A stretch of DNA of 64,000 nt from an uncultured Latescibacterota bacterium (GTDB lineage Bacteria > Latescibacterota > UBA2968): the NCBI GenBank assembly GCA_951812755.1, contig OX638329.1, positions 5,092,522-5,156,521 on the forward strand. Reading direction: 5' to 3'. Below are positions 1-7,719 of this stretch, in pieces (position 1 is the stretch's first letter; each line of letters starts with the position of its first letter). The notes beneath the pieces are model-generated. The model searched no databases. It saw nothing but the letters and a program-made list of their open reading frames with translations, and was not told where the DNA came from. The position numbers and the translations under genes were made by a program.

Positions 1-329
1 GGCAAAACCTGTTGCGGACCGCGATCGTCGCCATACCCAATAATAACAGCTTCAAATTCAGTCTTGAGAAGTTCAAAAATTTGCGGTTGCTCTTCGCGCA
101 ATTCTTGTTCGGTAAGCCCATAAGCCGTGGCGCGTCGATTGGGTTCAATAGAGTGCGTACACACATTGAAAACCAGGCCATATACAGGCAATGCACCAAG
201 GGTCTTGACAAAGGAGCCGAACGGCGGTGCGCCATTTAGCTCCCGGCTTTCAGAAGTAAATTGCGAAGTAGAACTCTCGACAATTTCGCCAATATATTCA
301 GTGCTGATATCAAGTTGTGTGAGTGCCAT
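1..329 (-). CDS. HAS-barrel protein of a HerA/NurA locus (partial)
   Basis: This gene runs off the window start, so only about the first 109 residues are visible. It begins MALTQLDIST and continues with a beta-rich stretch (PVYGLVFNVCTHSIEPNRRA) and an acidic helix (LTEQELREEQPQIFELLKTEF). That pattern resembles the small HAS-barrel proteins that accompany HerA helicases and may help HerA dock to NurA. The ATG at 329 has AGAGG about five bases upstream. The gene lies 12 bp after the broken hicA and in line with nurA, which supports the assignment. HerA itself is not visible and would be expected beyond the edge. The family call rests on recognition of the pattern, not on an alignment. Confidence 0.6.
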   Translation of the reverse strand, partial: MALTQLDISTEYIGEIVESSTSQFTSESRELNGAPPFGSFVKTLGALPVYGLVFNVCTHSIEPNRRATAYGLTEQELREEQPQIFELLKTEFEAVIIGYGDDRGPQQVL

Positions 330-341
330 GCGGAACCTCTA

Positions 342-574
342 TCATAAAAGGGCATACCAATCTGACATTGTGATTTCGCGTTCAAGAATCGCTCCAATTT
401 CTCGGACCATAAACCGCAATTGTGGCACAGAGTATTCAGAATTGGACGGGATGGACAATCGGTGATTTTGATAGGTCATAAACTGGTGACGTGTACCCGA
501 ATAGGGCCCTCAAATCCGAGTTTGCGAAGCCGACGAATAAAATCGCGACGTTTACACGGTGTCCAACGATTCAT
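342..574 (-). pseudogene. hicA: hicA-like toxin gene with a one-base frameshift
   Basis: The frame starting at the ATG at 574 reads MNRWTPCKRRDFIRRLRKLG and then meets a stop. After the run at about 505-511 the next frame continues with the typical HicA core GPYSGTRHQFM, HRLSIPSN and EYSVPQLRFMVREIGAIL, ending at a TGA at 342-344. The span is 233 nt, one base short of a whole number of codons. One extra G in the GAGGGCCC run would restore a 77-residue HicA, a small dsRBD-fold mRNA interferase. The RHQFM segment carries the usual catalytic His. The start overlaps the end of hicB by 23 bp. This may be an inactivated toxin or an assembly error. Confidence 0.7.
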
Positions 575-824
575 GCATGGGCACCTTGTTTAAGTCAATA
601 TCATTAATTACGGGAAGTCTATGTCCAAGTTTAATACCCACAAAAATCCAATCTTCAAGTATAGAATGAAGTTCCGATTCACAATCGCGAAGCGAATTGG
701 CAAACGCCACCACACCCTTGCATACGGGAATACGTCCACCGAATGTACCATCTTCAAGTTTGTCATATTCGGCTTGCGCCATAAGGTCGTTAATATAATC
801 CGTAAGGATAAATTGAGCCGCCAT
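552..824 (-). CDS. hicB: HicB-family antitoxin
   Basis: The product has 90 residues and the compact partial RNase H-like HicB fold: a strand with YDKLEDGTFGGRIPVCKGVVA, then the helix NSLRDCESELHSILEDWI and the strand FVGIKLGHRLPVI. HicB proteins bind and neutralise HicA and often repress their own operon. Here hicB lies upstream of hicA and overlaps its start, the reverse of the common hicA-hicB order but frequent in this HicB subgroup. It sits 14 bp after nurA on the same strand and is probably cotranscribed with it. Its partner is frameshifted, so the antitoxin may now be redundant or may serve as a regulator. Confidence 0.75.
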   Translation of the reverse strand: MAAQFILTDYINDLMAQAEYDKLEDGTFGGRIPVCKGVVAFANSLRDCESELHSILEDWIFVGIKLGHRLPVINDIDLNKVPMHESLDTV

Positions 825-838
825 GATGATACCCTTCG

Positions 839-2059
839 CTATACTGATGCAGCCATTTTTTTAAGTTGTTTGAGCGACTGTTCGGTTCTGATGTTGTTTT
901 TGATAAAAGAGTCTTTTAAGAACTTAAAAAATATGTCGCGGTCGGCCCCGCGCACAATGGCGCGTTCGTGGGATTCGGATAGGACGACGGGATATCCGCG
1001 CCCCTTATCGACCTGATCGACAATCGCGGTGTGTACGAGGTCGAGCAACTCGCGGTCTTTGGCAACCCATTCGGGGATTTCGACGCGTCCAATTTCCCAA
1101 CCCGTGTGTACGTAAAAAAAGCAAATGCGGTGGGGACCATAATCCTCGAGAATTTTAGACGCGCTGCGATAAACGCCACTGCGCTCGCCGCGTTTGAGTT
1201 TGCGGGCATACAGCATATCGTCGGTAACGCCGGCAATGGGTTCACAAGGAATGGGTGCAGGCGGTTCAGAATCGCCATCAAAATCGAGAAGATGCTGCGC
1301 CTCGGCTGCTTTCCACGGGCACTTGTCGCAGTTGGGGGGCTGTTCGGGACAGAGTCCCACGCGCAGAGCATTGAGCACATCGGCACTGCCGGGATCTGAA
1401 ATATACCCGGCAATGGGAACGCGAAGTTCGCGCAGACGCTCCAAACCGGCGAGCGTGGTCTGGAGAGTTTCGCGGCGGAAATCGTAGGGTTTGCCTTCGA
1501 GCATCCACAAAATCAGGGTACCATCGGTCAGCCCGACACAGGTTCGACCTTCTGCGTGCGCCTGAGCAGAGAGGGCAACGACCTTTTCGAGTTCCATGGC
1601 ATTGCGCCGCACGCCAACAACTTCTCGGGTGATAGGGCTGCGCTTGCCCGCCCATTCCTGATAGAGGTCGTCTTCATCGTAAAAAAGCGTTGGTTCACTG
1701 TTTAACACGGGGCGTTCTCCCGTGCCGTAATGAATGACAACATAGCCAATATTGATCAAAAAACAATTGGCGACTTCGTGCCGGTCGGGGAAAATCTGAG
1801 ATCCATCGGCGGCAATAACCGTGAGTTCTTTGGGACGGTCGGGTCTTGGACACGCCTCGGTAATAGGCCCACCGAGTTGAGCAACCAGCCAGGAGGTGCG
1901 GCTGCGCGCAATTTTAATACCCAGAGTCTCCCAGGCATCTTCCCAGCGATCCATTTCGGAACACGCCAGATCAATACGGGCAAAAAAATCGTCTTGCAAA
2001 GTACCGGCATCAACCGCCATCTGGTCAATCTGGCGTTTGAGCAAACCGTAATCGAGCAT
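839..2059 (-). CDS. nurA: NurA-type DNA repair nuclease
   Basis: The product has 406 residues from the ATG at 2059, which has GGAG seven bases upstream. A longer reading from a TTG at 2146 would run into a palindromic repeat and is unlikely. The N-terminal half carries the NurA metal motif VIAADGSQIFPDRHEVANCF with the first catalytic Asp. A second conserved Asp segment (CVGLTDGTLILWMLEG) follows, then GYISDPGSADVLNAL, and a C-terminal region with FFYVHTGWEIGRVEIPEW. NurA is a 5'-3' nuclease that works with the hexameric ATPase HerA in end resection, and in some bacteria in anti-phage defence. Its neighbours are a STAS-like gene upstream and hicB, hicA and a HAS-barrel gene downstream. Family confidence is high; a defence role is only a possibility. 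Confidence 0.85.
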   Translation of the reverse strand: MLDYGLLKRQIDQMAVDAGTLQDDFFARIDLACSEMDRWEDAWETLGIKIARSRTSWLVAQLGGPITEACPRPDRPKELTVIAADGSQIFPDRHEVANCFLINIGYVVIHYGTGERPVLNSEPTLFYDEDDLYQEWAGKRSPITREVVGVRRNAMELEKVVALSAQAHAEGRTCVGLTDGTLILWMLEGKPYDFRRETLQTTLAGLERLRELRVPIAGYISDPGSADVLNALRVGLCPEQPPNCDKCPWKAAEAQHLLDFDGDSEPPAPIPCEPIAGVTDDMLYARKLKRGERSGVYRSASKILEDYGPHRICFFYVHTGWEIGRVEIPEWVAKDRELLDLVHTAIVDQVDKGRGYPVVLSESHERAIVRGADRDIFFKFLKDSFIKNNIRTEQSLKQLKKMAASV

Positions 2060-2120
2060 AAGAGGCTCCAGAAAATGAATAGACGAATAAACGAACCCCT
2101 CCCAACCACCCAAAACCTCT

Positions 2121-2248
2121 GGATTGCGGCTAAAACCATGCCGCAATGACGGCTTTCATGTACATCATCTGCTTCGTTGATTCGTTGATGAACTGGCCTG
2201 AGGATGGTGTACAACGAGCCGCTTTTCAGGCTCGTTCACCGGCCAGTT
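2121..2248 (-). repeat. REP-type palindromic repeat pair
   Basis: Two palindromic units lie between nurA and the STAS-like gene. The first is ATTGCGGC (2123-2130) with GCCGCAAT (2140-2147); the same unit in inverted orientation is at 20375-20399. The second is nested: AACTGGCC (2191-2198) and GGCCAGTT (2241-2248) enclose AACGAGCC (2213-2220) and GGCTCGTT (2229-2236). The AACTGGCC/GGCCAGTT arms recur at 51478-51501 and 60157-60180. A dispersed non-coding repeat family is the simplest reading; it may also fold in the operon mRNA. No strand is implied by the symmetry. Confidence 0.7.
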
Positions 2249-2262
2249 TTACACCGCTCCGT

Positions 2263-2820
2263 CTATACAATTGACTCATAAAAAAATTGCCGGCCACCGC
2301 CGGGTACACTGCCATCGCGCACACGGCACACAAGGCCCATTTTTTGAAGGGCATTGAGCCGATTGCATGCGATATTGATATTTTTGTGCAGCGCGTGGGC
2401 AAACTCGGAAGACGTGCCTTTTTTTCGAGTCAGAACAACGTCAAGGGCTTCCCGAATGGGCGTTTTGAGCACACCAAGCACCTGAATATCGCCTTCGTCA
2501 TCTTTGAAAAGTGCGGCCAGGTCGCGCAATTTGAGCACGGCCTCAAAGGTCTCTCGCACGGAATCATTGGCGTTTTGGATAAAAGTAAAACGATTGCCAA
2601 GCTCTCCACTACCAATACGCATGAGGAGTTTGCTGAGCAACTCGTCGGCACAGGAGATATCGATAAACGAGACATTGGCAAAGTCGAGGGGCGTAACCGC
2701 ATCGTCATCGGCTGTTTGCATAAATGCCATAAGCTGATTGAGCAGAGCTTCACCTCGATCGCGCCCACTCAGAATGCCCGTAGGCGTCTCAAAAACAAAA
2801 GGGGGGGTTTGTTCAGGCAT
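2263..2820 (-). CDS. STAS-like (DUF4325) protein with winged-helix C-terminus
   Basis: The product has 185 residues. Residues about 10-115 look like a STAS-like/DUF4325 domain: an ETPTGILSGRDRGEALLNQL start and the core DFANVSFIDISCADELLSKLLMRI, where the strand is followed by the usual Ser and helix. Residues about 120-185 form a small winged-helix domain (TPIREALDVVLTRKKGTSSEFA, NIACNRLNALQKMGLVCRV, then a basic wing with GGGRQFFY). Such proteins are often regulators or signalling partners of ATPases. It is the first gene of the minus-strand operon that leads into nurA, behind a promoter-like site at 2915-2943. What it senses cannot be told from the sequence. Confidence 0.6.
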   Translation of the reverse strand: MPEQTPPFVFETPTGILSGRDRGEALLNQLMAFMQTADDDAVTPLDFANVSFIDISCADELLSKLLMRIGSGELGNRFTFIQNANDSVRETFEAVLKLRDLAALFKDDEGDIQVLGVLKTPIREALDVVLTRKKGTSSEFAHALHKNINIACNRLNALQKMGLVCRVRDGSVPGGGRQFFYESIV

Positions 2821-2914
2821 GCATCGTCCCTTAAAATTCGGTTGAAATTCTATTTGTGGGGATTGGGGGAACGATGGGGAAGAATACTTAATTGAATTCA
2901 GTTAAGTTGCTGAG

Positions 2915-2943
2915 AAATTAGGCGTTCTGAAATAATATGTCAA
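2915..2943 (-). promoter_or_regulatory. Sigma-70-like promoter for the STAS/nurA operon
   Basis: On the minus strand a perfect TTGACA (2938-2943) is followed by a 17-base spacer and TAATTT (2915-2920). It lies about 95 bp upstream of the STAS-like gene. The -35 box is consensus but the -10 box is weak. Confidence 0.45.
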
Positions 2944-3052
2944 GTATTTTCTTTTACCTGGTGCAGTACTTGCAAATACGGCGCATGTGAGATATATTTC
3001 TTTAAATACCATAGACGACTGCTAAAGAGCACAACTCCATAAAGGCTTGAAT

Positions 3053-3676
3053 GTGAACCCTCCGGCATCCAGAGATCAAATGCCCGTCTGGCGCGGCGAT
3101 GGCGAGAGCTTGCAAGTCAATGAAATTTTCTATTCCATAGAAGGTGAGGGCCTGCGCGTGGGACAACCCACAACATTTGTCAGGCTTGCACGTTGTAATT
3201 TGCGCTGCTTCTTTTGCGATACGGAATTTGATTCTTTTGAAGAAATGACTATTACTCAAATTGTCGCTGAGGTCATGCATCACCCGGCAAAGTGGGTGTG
3301 TTTGACCGGGGGAGAGCCACTGGGGCAAAATATCACGCCACTGTGCCGGGAACTCGTCAGCGCGGGTTTTCGGTTGCACATCGAGACAAATGGAACGATT
3401 GATCCAGATTCAGCTTTGTGCGATCTAATTGAACACTGGACTGTATCGCCCAAACGGCAAAAAATTGCCGATGGCCTGACGCATATCACCGAACTCAAAT
3501 ACGTGGTGGGCAAAGCGTTTTGCGAAAATACAGTCGATGAAAACCGCGCAAAATATATTTATTTACAGCCCGAATCGAGCAAACCCCAATACATTCACAA
3601 AGCATTGGAAATTTTGTCGCGACATCCCAATTGGCGCTTGTCGTGTCGCATTCACAAAATATTGCAATTGCCTTAA
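3053..3676 (+). CDS. queE: 7-carboxy-7-deazaguanine synthase QueE
   Basis: This radical SAM enzyme converts 6-carboxytetrahydropterin to 7-carboxy-7-deazaguanine in queuosine and deazapurine synthesis. The sequence shows NEIFYSIEGEG, then the cluster-binding motif CNLRCFFC (CX3CX2C) in VRLARCNLRCFFCDTEF, then the SAM-binding LTGGEPL and HIETNGTI. The length of about 207 residues fits the family. I chose the GTG at 3053 because AAAGG (3041-3045) sits seven bases before it; a TTG at 3047 is too close. No other queuosine genes are in the window. The next gene begins 12 bp downstream and may be cotranscribed. Confidence 0.9.
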   Translation: MNPPASRDQMPVWRGDGESLQVNEIFYSIEGEGLRVGQPTTFVRLARCNLRCFFCDTEFDSFEEMTITQIVAEVMHHPAKWVCLTGGEPLGQNITPLCRELVSAGFRLHIETNGTIDPDSALCDLIEHWTVSPKRQKIADGLTHITELKYVVGKAFCENTVDENRAKYIYLQPESSKPQYIHKALEILSRHPNWRLSCRIHKILQLP

Positions 3677-3688
3677 GGAGACAGGTAC

Positions 3689-4690
3689 ATGATCAAATTG
3701 GGTATGATCGGATGTGGCGGCATGGGGGGTGCCCACATGCGGCGGTTTCACACACTGAGTGATCGGGTCACATTGACCGCTGCTGTCGATGTTGTGCCAG
3801 AACGCGCAGAAGCAGTCGCGCAACAATTTCCGGGAGCCAGTGTAGCGACAGATTATCGCGAGATTTTAGACTCGGTAGATGCCGTATTGCTCGCACTACC
3901 CCATCATTTGCACTTTTCGGTGGGACATGCGTGTCTCAATGCTGGCGTTCATGTCTTGCTCGAAAAACCCATGGCAAATTACGAAGTCGCCTGCAAAGAA
4001 CTGATTGAGGCATCTGAAACCTCGGGCAAAGTGCTAATGATTGCGTATTGTATGCGCTTTCATCCAATCGTACAGCGTTTAAAAACATTGCTGAATGAAG
4101 GCGCGTACGGCGACGTATTTCAAGTGTCTATCTGGACCGAACAACTCACTCGATATCCCCCCGATCACTGGGCTTCGAGCAAAGAGCGATTGGGTGGGGG
4201 GCAATTATTTAGTCATGGCTGTCATTATATCGATTTATTGCTCTGGTTTTTAGGGCGACCCGTACAGGGCATGCACATGGGCACAAATTTGGGTACGCCG
4301 TGGATGGAGCGAGAAGGCACCAGCAATGTGACGATGGAATTTGAAAATGGCCGTCTGGGATATCACTTTGGCACCTGGGGCGCACGGGGCACCCGATTGC
4401 GGTACTCAATCCACGCGCATTGCACAGAAGGTTTACTCGATGCCGATCTCTCAGGTGGCAAACTCGCGCATATCATGCGCGGCCAAGAGAAAGTTCTGTT
4501 CGAAACAGAGCCGGGCAAACACACGGAAAATGAGATGGCCCATTTTCTCGATTGCATTGAAACCGGGCAAACACCACTGACAGATGGCAAAAGCAGCTTG
4601 CAGGGATTGCGCGTAATCTGGCGGTTATATGAAGCTGAGCAAGCAGGGAATATTGCAGATTTGACGGGATTGGGTTTGGATGAAGTCTAA
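3689..4690 (+). CDS. Gfo/Idh/MocA-family oxidoreductase
   Basis: This is an NAD(P)-dependent sugar or cyclitol dehydrogenase-type protein of 333 residues. The N-terminal Rossmann fold has GMIGCGGMGGAHMRRF (GXGXXG) and the usual LLEKPMA motif at about residues 90-100, whose Lys is catalytic in the family. The C-terminal domain carries the GGGQLFSHGCHYIDLLLWFLG segment with the His-X3-Asp pair. A strong AAGGAG lies eight bases before the ATG. It follows queE by 12 bp. The substrate cannot be inferred; a second family member is at 22696. Confidence 0.85.
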   Translation: MIKLGMIGCGGMGGAHMRRFHTLSDRVTLTAAVDVVPERAEAVAQQFPGASVATDYREILDSVDAVLLALPHHLHFSVGHACLNAGVHVLLEKPMANYEVACKELIEASETSGKVLMIAYCMRFHPIVQRLKTLLNEGAYGDVFQVSIWTEQLTRYPPDHWASSKERLGGGQLFSHGCHYIDLLLWFLGRPVQGMHMGTNLGTPWMEREGTSNVTMEFENGRLGYHFGTWGARGTRLRYSIHAHCTEGLLDADLSGGKLAHIMRGQEKVLFETEPGKHTENEMAHFLDCIETGQTPLTDGKSSLQGLRVIWRLYEAEQAGNIADLTGLGLDEV

Positions 4691-4753
4691 TAAGTTTCGA
4701 AAATCCAATGAATTGAGGTTGTGATTCTATCTTCGAAATTGGAGAATTTCCGC

Positions 4754-4780
4754 TTGACACTCCGATACTCTTATTATAAA
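4754..4780 (+). promoter_or_regulatory. Probable promoter upstream of thrS
   Basis: TTGACA (4754-4759) and TATAAA (4775-4780) are separated by 15 bases, slightly short of the optimum. The site would give a thrS leader of about 125 nt that ends in the hairpin at 4878-4912. Confidence 0.45.
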
Positions 4781-4877
4781 TTTATCAGACTTTGGCGGGT
4801 TTCTATCTTTTAATCTTCATTGCTGAGGGATATCTGCGGGCGAAACTGCTCACCGAACGGTTCCACGATTTCACATC

Positions 4878-4912
4878 TCGCGCGCCGGCAATTTCCGAGC
4901 GCGATTTTTTTT
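4878..4912 (+). terminator. Terminator-like hairpin abutting the thrS start codon
   Basis: TCGCGC (4878-4883) pairs with GCGCGA (4899-4904) and is followed by eight T residues (4905-4912) directly before the ATG at 4913. This is the form of an intrinsic terminator or attenuator. There is no Shine-Dalgarno sequence between it and the start codon. Leader-controlled expression is common for aminoacyl-tRNA synthetase genes, so conditional termination is a fair inference, but the mechanism is not visible. Confidence 0.55.
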
Positions 4913-6847
4913 ATGGCAGAAAACCACTCTATAACCATTACGCTTCCCGACGGTTCAACCAAAGAAATTGAGCGCGGCACAACCGTGCTACAAGTGGCCA
5001 AATCCATCGGTGCAGGCCTTGCCCGCGCAGCATTAGCCGGGCGGATTGATGGTCGAGCTGTGGATTTGAGTTACCCGGTTGCTTCAGATGCTGCGGTTGA
5101 AATTTTGACTTTTTCCGACGATGAAGGCAAAGAGGTTTACTGGCATAGCACAGCACATGTGATGGCACAAGCAGTGCAGGATTTGTTTCCCAATGCCAAA
5201 GTAACCATTGGTCCGCCCATCGAAAACGGATTCTATTACGATTTTGATATCGATCGGCCATTTACGCCCGAAGAACTAAAAAAAATTGAAGCGCGAATGT
5301 TGGAAATTGTCAAAGAAGACCAACCCTTTTCCCGCGAGGAAGTCTCGCGCGATGAGGCTTCCTCGCGTTTTCAAAATTTGGGTGAATCCTACAAACTCGA
5401 GCTTTTAGACGCCATTGCGCCCGATGAGACCGTAAGCATCTACAAAAATACCAGGTGGTTTGATCTGTGTCGGGGACCACACCTACCGTCAACAGGGCGC
5501 ATTAAGGCCATCAAGTTGTTAAACGCATCCGGGGCGTATTGGCGGGGTGATGAAAACAACAAAATGCTGCAACGCATCTACGGTATCTCGTTTCCTGGCA
5601 AAAAAGAATTGCAGGCATATCTCGATAAACTCGAAGAGGCCAAACGCCGAGACCACCGCACTTTGGGCGTGCAGTTGGACCTGTATTCAATAAATGACAA
5701 CGTAGGTCCAGGCCTGGTGCTCTGGCACCCTAAAGGAATGCGCATTCGGCACGAGATTGAATCATTCTGGCACAGTGCTCATTTTGATGGTGGATATGAA
5801 CTCGTTGGATCTCCTCATATTGGGCGGTCCACCCTGTGGAACACAAGCGGGCATCTGGATTTTTTCCGCGAAAATATGTACTCGCCAATGGATGTCGATG
5901 GGCAGGAATATTTCGCCAAACCCATGAATTGCCCTTTTCACAGCATGATTTACAAAAGCCGTCGTCGAAGTTATCGCGAGTTGCCATTTCGCTGGGCAGA
6001 AATGGGAACGGTTTACCGGTATGAACCGGCGGGAGTGCTGCACGGACTTTTGCGCGCGCGCGGATTTACACAGGACGACGCGCATATCTTCTGCCGTCCA
6101 GACCAGGTCGAAAGTGAAATTAAACAGACCATAGATTTTACGCTGTTTATTTTGCGGTCATTTGGTCTCGAAGATTTTAAGATCGATATTTCCACGCGAC
6201 CTGAAAAAGCCGTAGGTGATCCTCGCGATTGGGATATGGCGACAAATGCCTTAAAGGCCGCGATAGACGCACAGGGCTTAAAATATGGCATGGACGAAGG
6301 CGGTGGTGCATTTTACGGACCCAAAATTGACGTGCAAATTAGAGATGCACTGGGGCGTGAATGGCAGTGTTCGACAATTCAGTTTGACTTCAACCTGCCC
6401 GAGCGATTCGATCTGACTTTTGCCGGTCAAGATGGCAAGATGCACCGCCCCTATATGGTACATCGTGCGCTTTTGGGGTCAATGGAACGATTCTTTGGCA
6501 CACTCATTGAGCATTATGCCGGCAATTTCCCCGTGTGGTTGGCTCCTGTACAGGCCGTTATTCTACCTGTATCGGATCGTTTCATAGACTATGCACAGCA
6601 AGTTGCCAAACTGCTTCGAGATGCTCAGGTGCGCGTTGAAGTGGATGATCAGGATGCCAAACTGGGCTACAAAATTCGCGAGGCAGAAGTTCAAAAAGTG
6701 CCCTACATGCTTATTGTTGGCGCGCGGGAAGTTGAGAATGGCACAGTATCTGTCCGCCGTCATGGACAGGGGGATTTGGGGGCGCTGAGCCGGGAAAATT
6801 TAATCGCGCGTATTCAGAAAGAGGTCGAATCCAAACAGTTGTCATAA
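4913..6847 (+). CDS. thrS: Threonine-tRNA ligase
   Basis: The product has 644 residues and charges tRNA-Thr. The order is the N-terminal TGS domain (SITITLPDGSTKEIERGTT), the editing/SAD domain with HSTAHVMAQAV and RGPHLPSTG, then the class II catalytic core with MNCPFH, FRWAEMGTVYRYE and FTQDDAHIFC, and the anticodon-binding domain (PVWLAPVQAVILPVSD to the end). The ATG at 4913 matches the usual start of the TGS domain; reading on to a TTG at 4820 would add 31 unrelated residues. It heads the thrS-infC-rpmI-rplT order seen in many bacteria. Confidence 0.97.
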   Translation: MAENHSITITLPDGSTKEIERGTTVLQVAKSIGAGLARAALAGRIDGRAVDLSYPVASDAAVEILTFSDDEGKEVYWHSTAHVMAQAVQDLFPNAKVTIGPPIENGFYYDFDIDRPFTPEELKKIEARMLEIVKEDQPFSREEVSRDEASSRFQNLGESYKLELLDAIAPDETVSIYKNTRWFDLCRGPHLPSTGRIKAIKLLNASGAYWRGDENNKMLQRIYGISFPGKKELQAYLDKLEEAKRRDHRTLGVQLDLYSINDNVGPGLVLWHPKGMRIRHEIESFWHSAHFDGGYELVGSPHIGRSTLWNTSGHLDFFRENMYSPMDVDGQEYFAKPMNCPFHSMIYKSRRRSYRELPFRWAEMGTVYRYEPAGVLHGLLRARGFTQDDAHIFCRPDQVESEIKQTIDFTLFILRSFGLEDFKIDISTRPEKAVGDPRDWDMATNALKAAIDAQGLKYGMDEGGGAFYGPKIDVQIRDALGREWQCSTIQFDFNLPERFDLTFAGQDGKMHRPYMVHRALLGSMERFFGTLIEHYAGNFPVWLAPVQAVILPVSDRFIDYAQQVAKLLRDAQVRVEVDDQDAKLGYKIREAEVQKVPYMLIVGAREVENGTVSVRRHGQGDLGALSRENLIARIQKEVESKQLS

Positions 6848-6889
6848 CGCACCATGCGTTTGTGATATACCATCGAATACATCCAATCT

Positions 6890-6905
6890 GGAGGTGGTCA
6901 CAATC
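6890..6905 (+). promoter_or_regulatory. infC ribosome-binding site with AUC start codon
   Basis: GGAGG (6890-6894) is followed eight bases later by ATC (6903-6905), in frame with IF-3. The only upstream in-frame alternative, GTG at 6894, overlaps the GGAGG itself. Rare AUU/AUC/AUA starts are known for infC and allow IF-3 to limit its own synthesis. Confidence 0.75.
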
Positions 6906-7445
6906 AATAGAGGTTCAAGAAGTCGAGATACCAGACGAGAAATCGGGCCGCGCGTGAATCGGCAGATTCGCATTCCACAGGTTCGCTTGATCGGTGAATC
7001 AGGTGCTCAAGTTGGTATTGTAGAAACGAGCAAAGCTCTGACAATGGCTCAGGGGGCTGGACTTGATCTGGTCGAAGTCGCACCAAATGCGCGCCCACCT
7101 GTTTGCCGGATCATGGACTACGGTAAATACAGGTATGAGCGGGGAAAAAAAGCCAGAAAGAATCGTCAAAGTGCCTCGCAATTAAAAGAAATTCGGATGC
7201 GTGTTCGAATCAGCGATCACGATTATCAATTTAAGCTCCGACATACCGAGAGATTTTTGACCCAGCGCCATAAAGTGCGGATGGTTATTGAGTTTTTTGG
7301 ACGGGAAAATGCACATCGCGATATGGGCCGCGATCTATTGCAGCGCATTGAAGACGATTTGCAACATATTGGACAGATCGAAACCCATCCCCGCGACGAA
7401 GGGCGAAAGCTCGTGATGATTGTCGCGCCCAAATCTCAGTCATAG
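6903..7445 (+). CDS. infC: Translation initiation factor IF-3
   Basis: IF-3 binds the 30S subunit and enforces correct start-codon and initiator-tRNA selection. The product has 180 residues. It shows the N-domain VNRQIRIPQVRLIGESGAQVGIVET, the linker with GLDLVEVAPNARPPVCRIMDYGKY, and the C-domain KEIRMRVRISDHDYQFKL with FFGRENAH and the final KLVMIVAPK. The start is placed at the ATC at 6903, because of the ribosome-binding site spacing and because family members begin shortly before VNRQIR. It lies 55 bp after thrS and 44 bp before rpmI. Confidence 0.93.
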   Translation: MNRGSRSRDTRREIGPRVNRQIRIPQVRLIGESGAQVGIVETSKALTMAQGAGLDLVEVAPNARPPVCRIMDYGKYRYERGKKARKNRQSASQLKEIRMRVRISDHDYQFKLRHTERFLTQRHKVRMVIEFFGRENAHRDMGRDLLQRIEDDLQHIGQIETHPRDEGRKLVMIVAPKSQS

Positions 7446-7489
7446 TCCGCTTCAACTGATTTGTGATGTTGTTCTCAAAGGAGTTTGTC

Positions 7490-7684
7490 GTGCCCAAAAT
7501 GAAAACCCATAGCGGTGCCAAAAAGCGTTTCAAAAAGCGCAGTTCTGGCAAAATCAGCCGTCGCCAGGCCACTGCAGCGCACAACCTGACCAAAAAGACG
7601 AGCAAGCGCAAAAGAGGCCTCCGTCAAACTGCACATGTTCACGACGCTGACCAAAGCCGCATCAATCGCCTGCTGGCGTCTTGA
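7490..7684 (+). CDS. rpmI: Ribosomal protein bL35
   Basis: This is a 64-residue basic protein of the large ribosomal subunit. It begins MPKMKTHSGAKKRFKKRSSG, the family signature, and ends with DQSRINRLL. The GTG at 7490 is preceded by AAAGGAG at six bases and gives the normal family length; a longer reading from 7463 would add nine residues foreign to the family. It lies between infC and rplT, the conserved order. Confidence 0.96.
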   Translation: MPKMKTHSGAKKRFKKRSSGKISRRQATAAHNLTKKTSKRKRGLRQTAHVHDADQSRINRLLAS

Positions 7685-7719
7685 CGTGGGTTGGTGATCA
7701 CTGTTAATTGGAGATAAAT

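Noticed and set aside
12-465. Two plus-strand ORFs at the window start
   Set aside because: They lie opposite the HAS-barrel and hicA genes, which have recognisable proteins on the minus strand; the plus-strand products show no family pattern.
839-2149. NurA start at TTG 2146
   Set aside because: It would place the start inside a palindromic repeat. The ATG at 2059 has GGAG upstream and matches the family start better.
4849-4880. T-box-like motif (GGTTCCACG) before thrS
   Set aside because: It lacks the required TGGN pairing sequence and the specifier stem could not be found, so a T-box is not supported.
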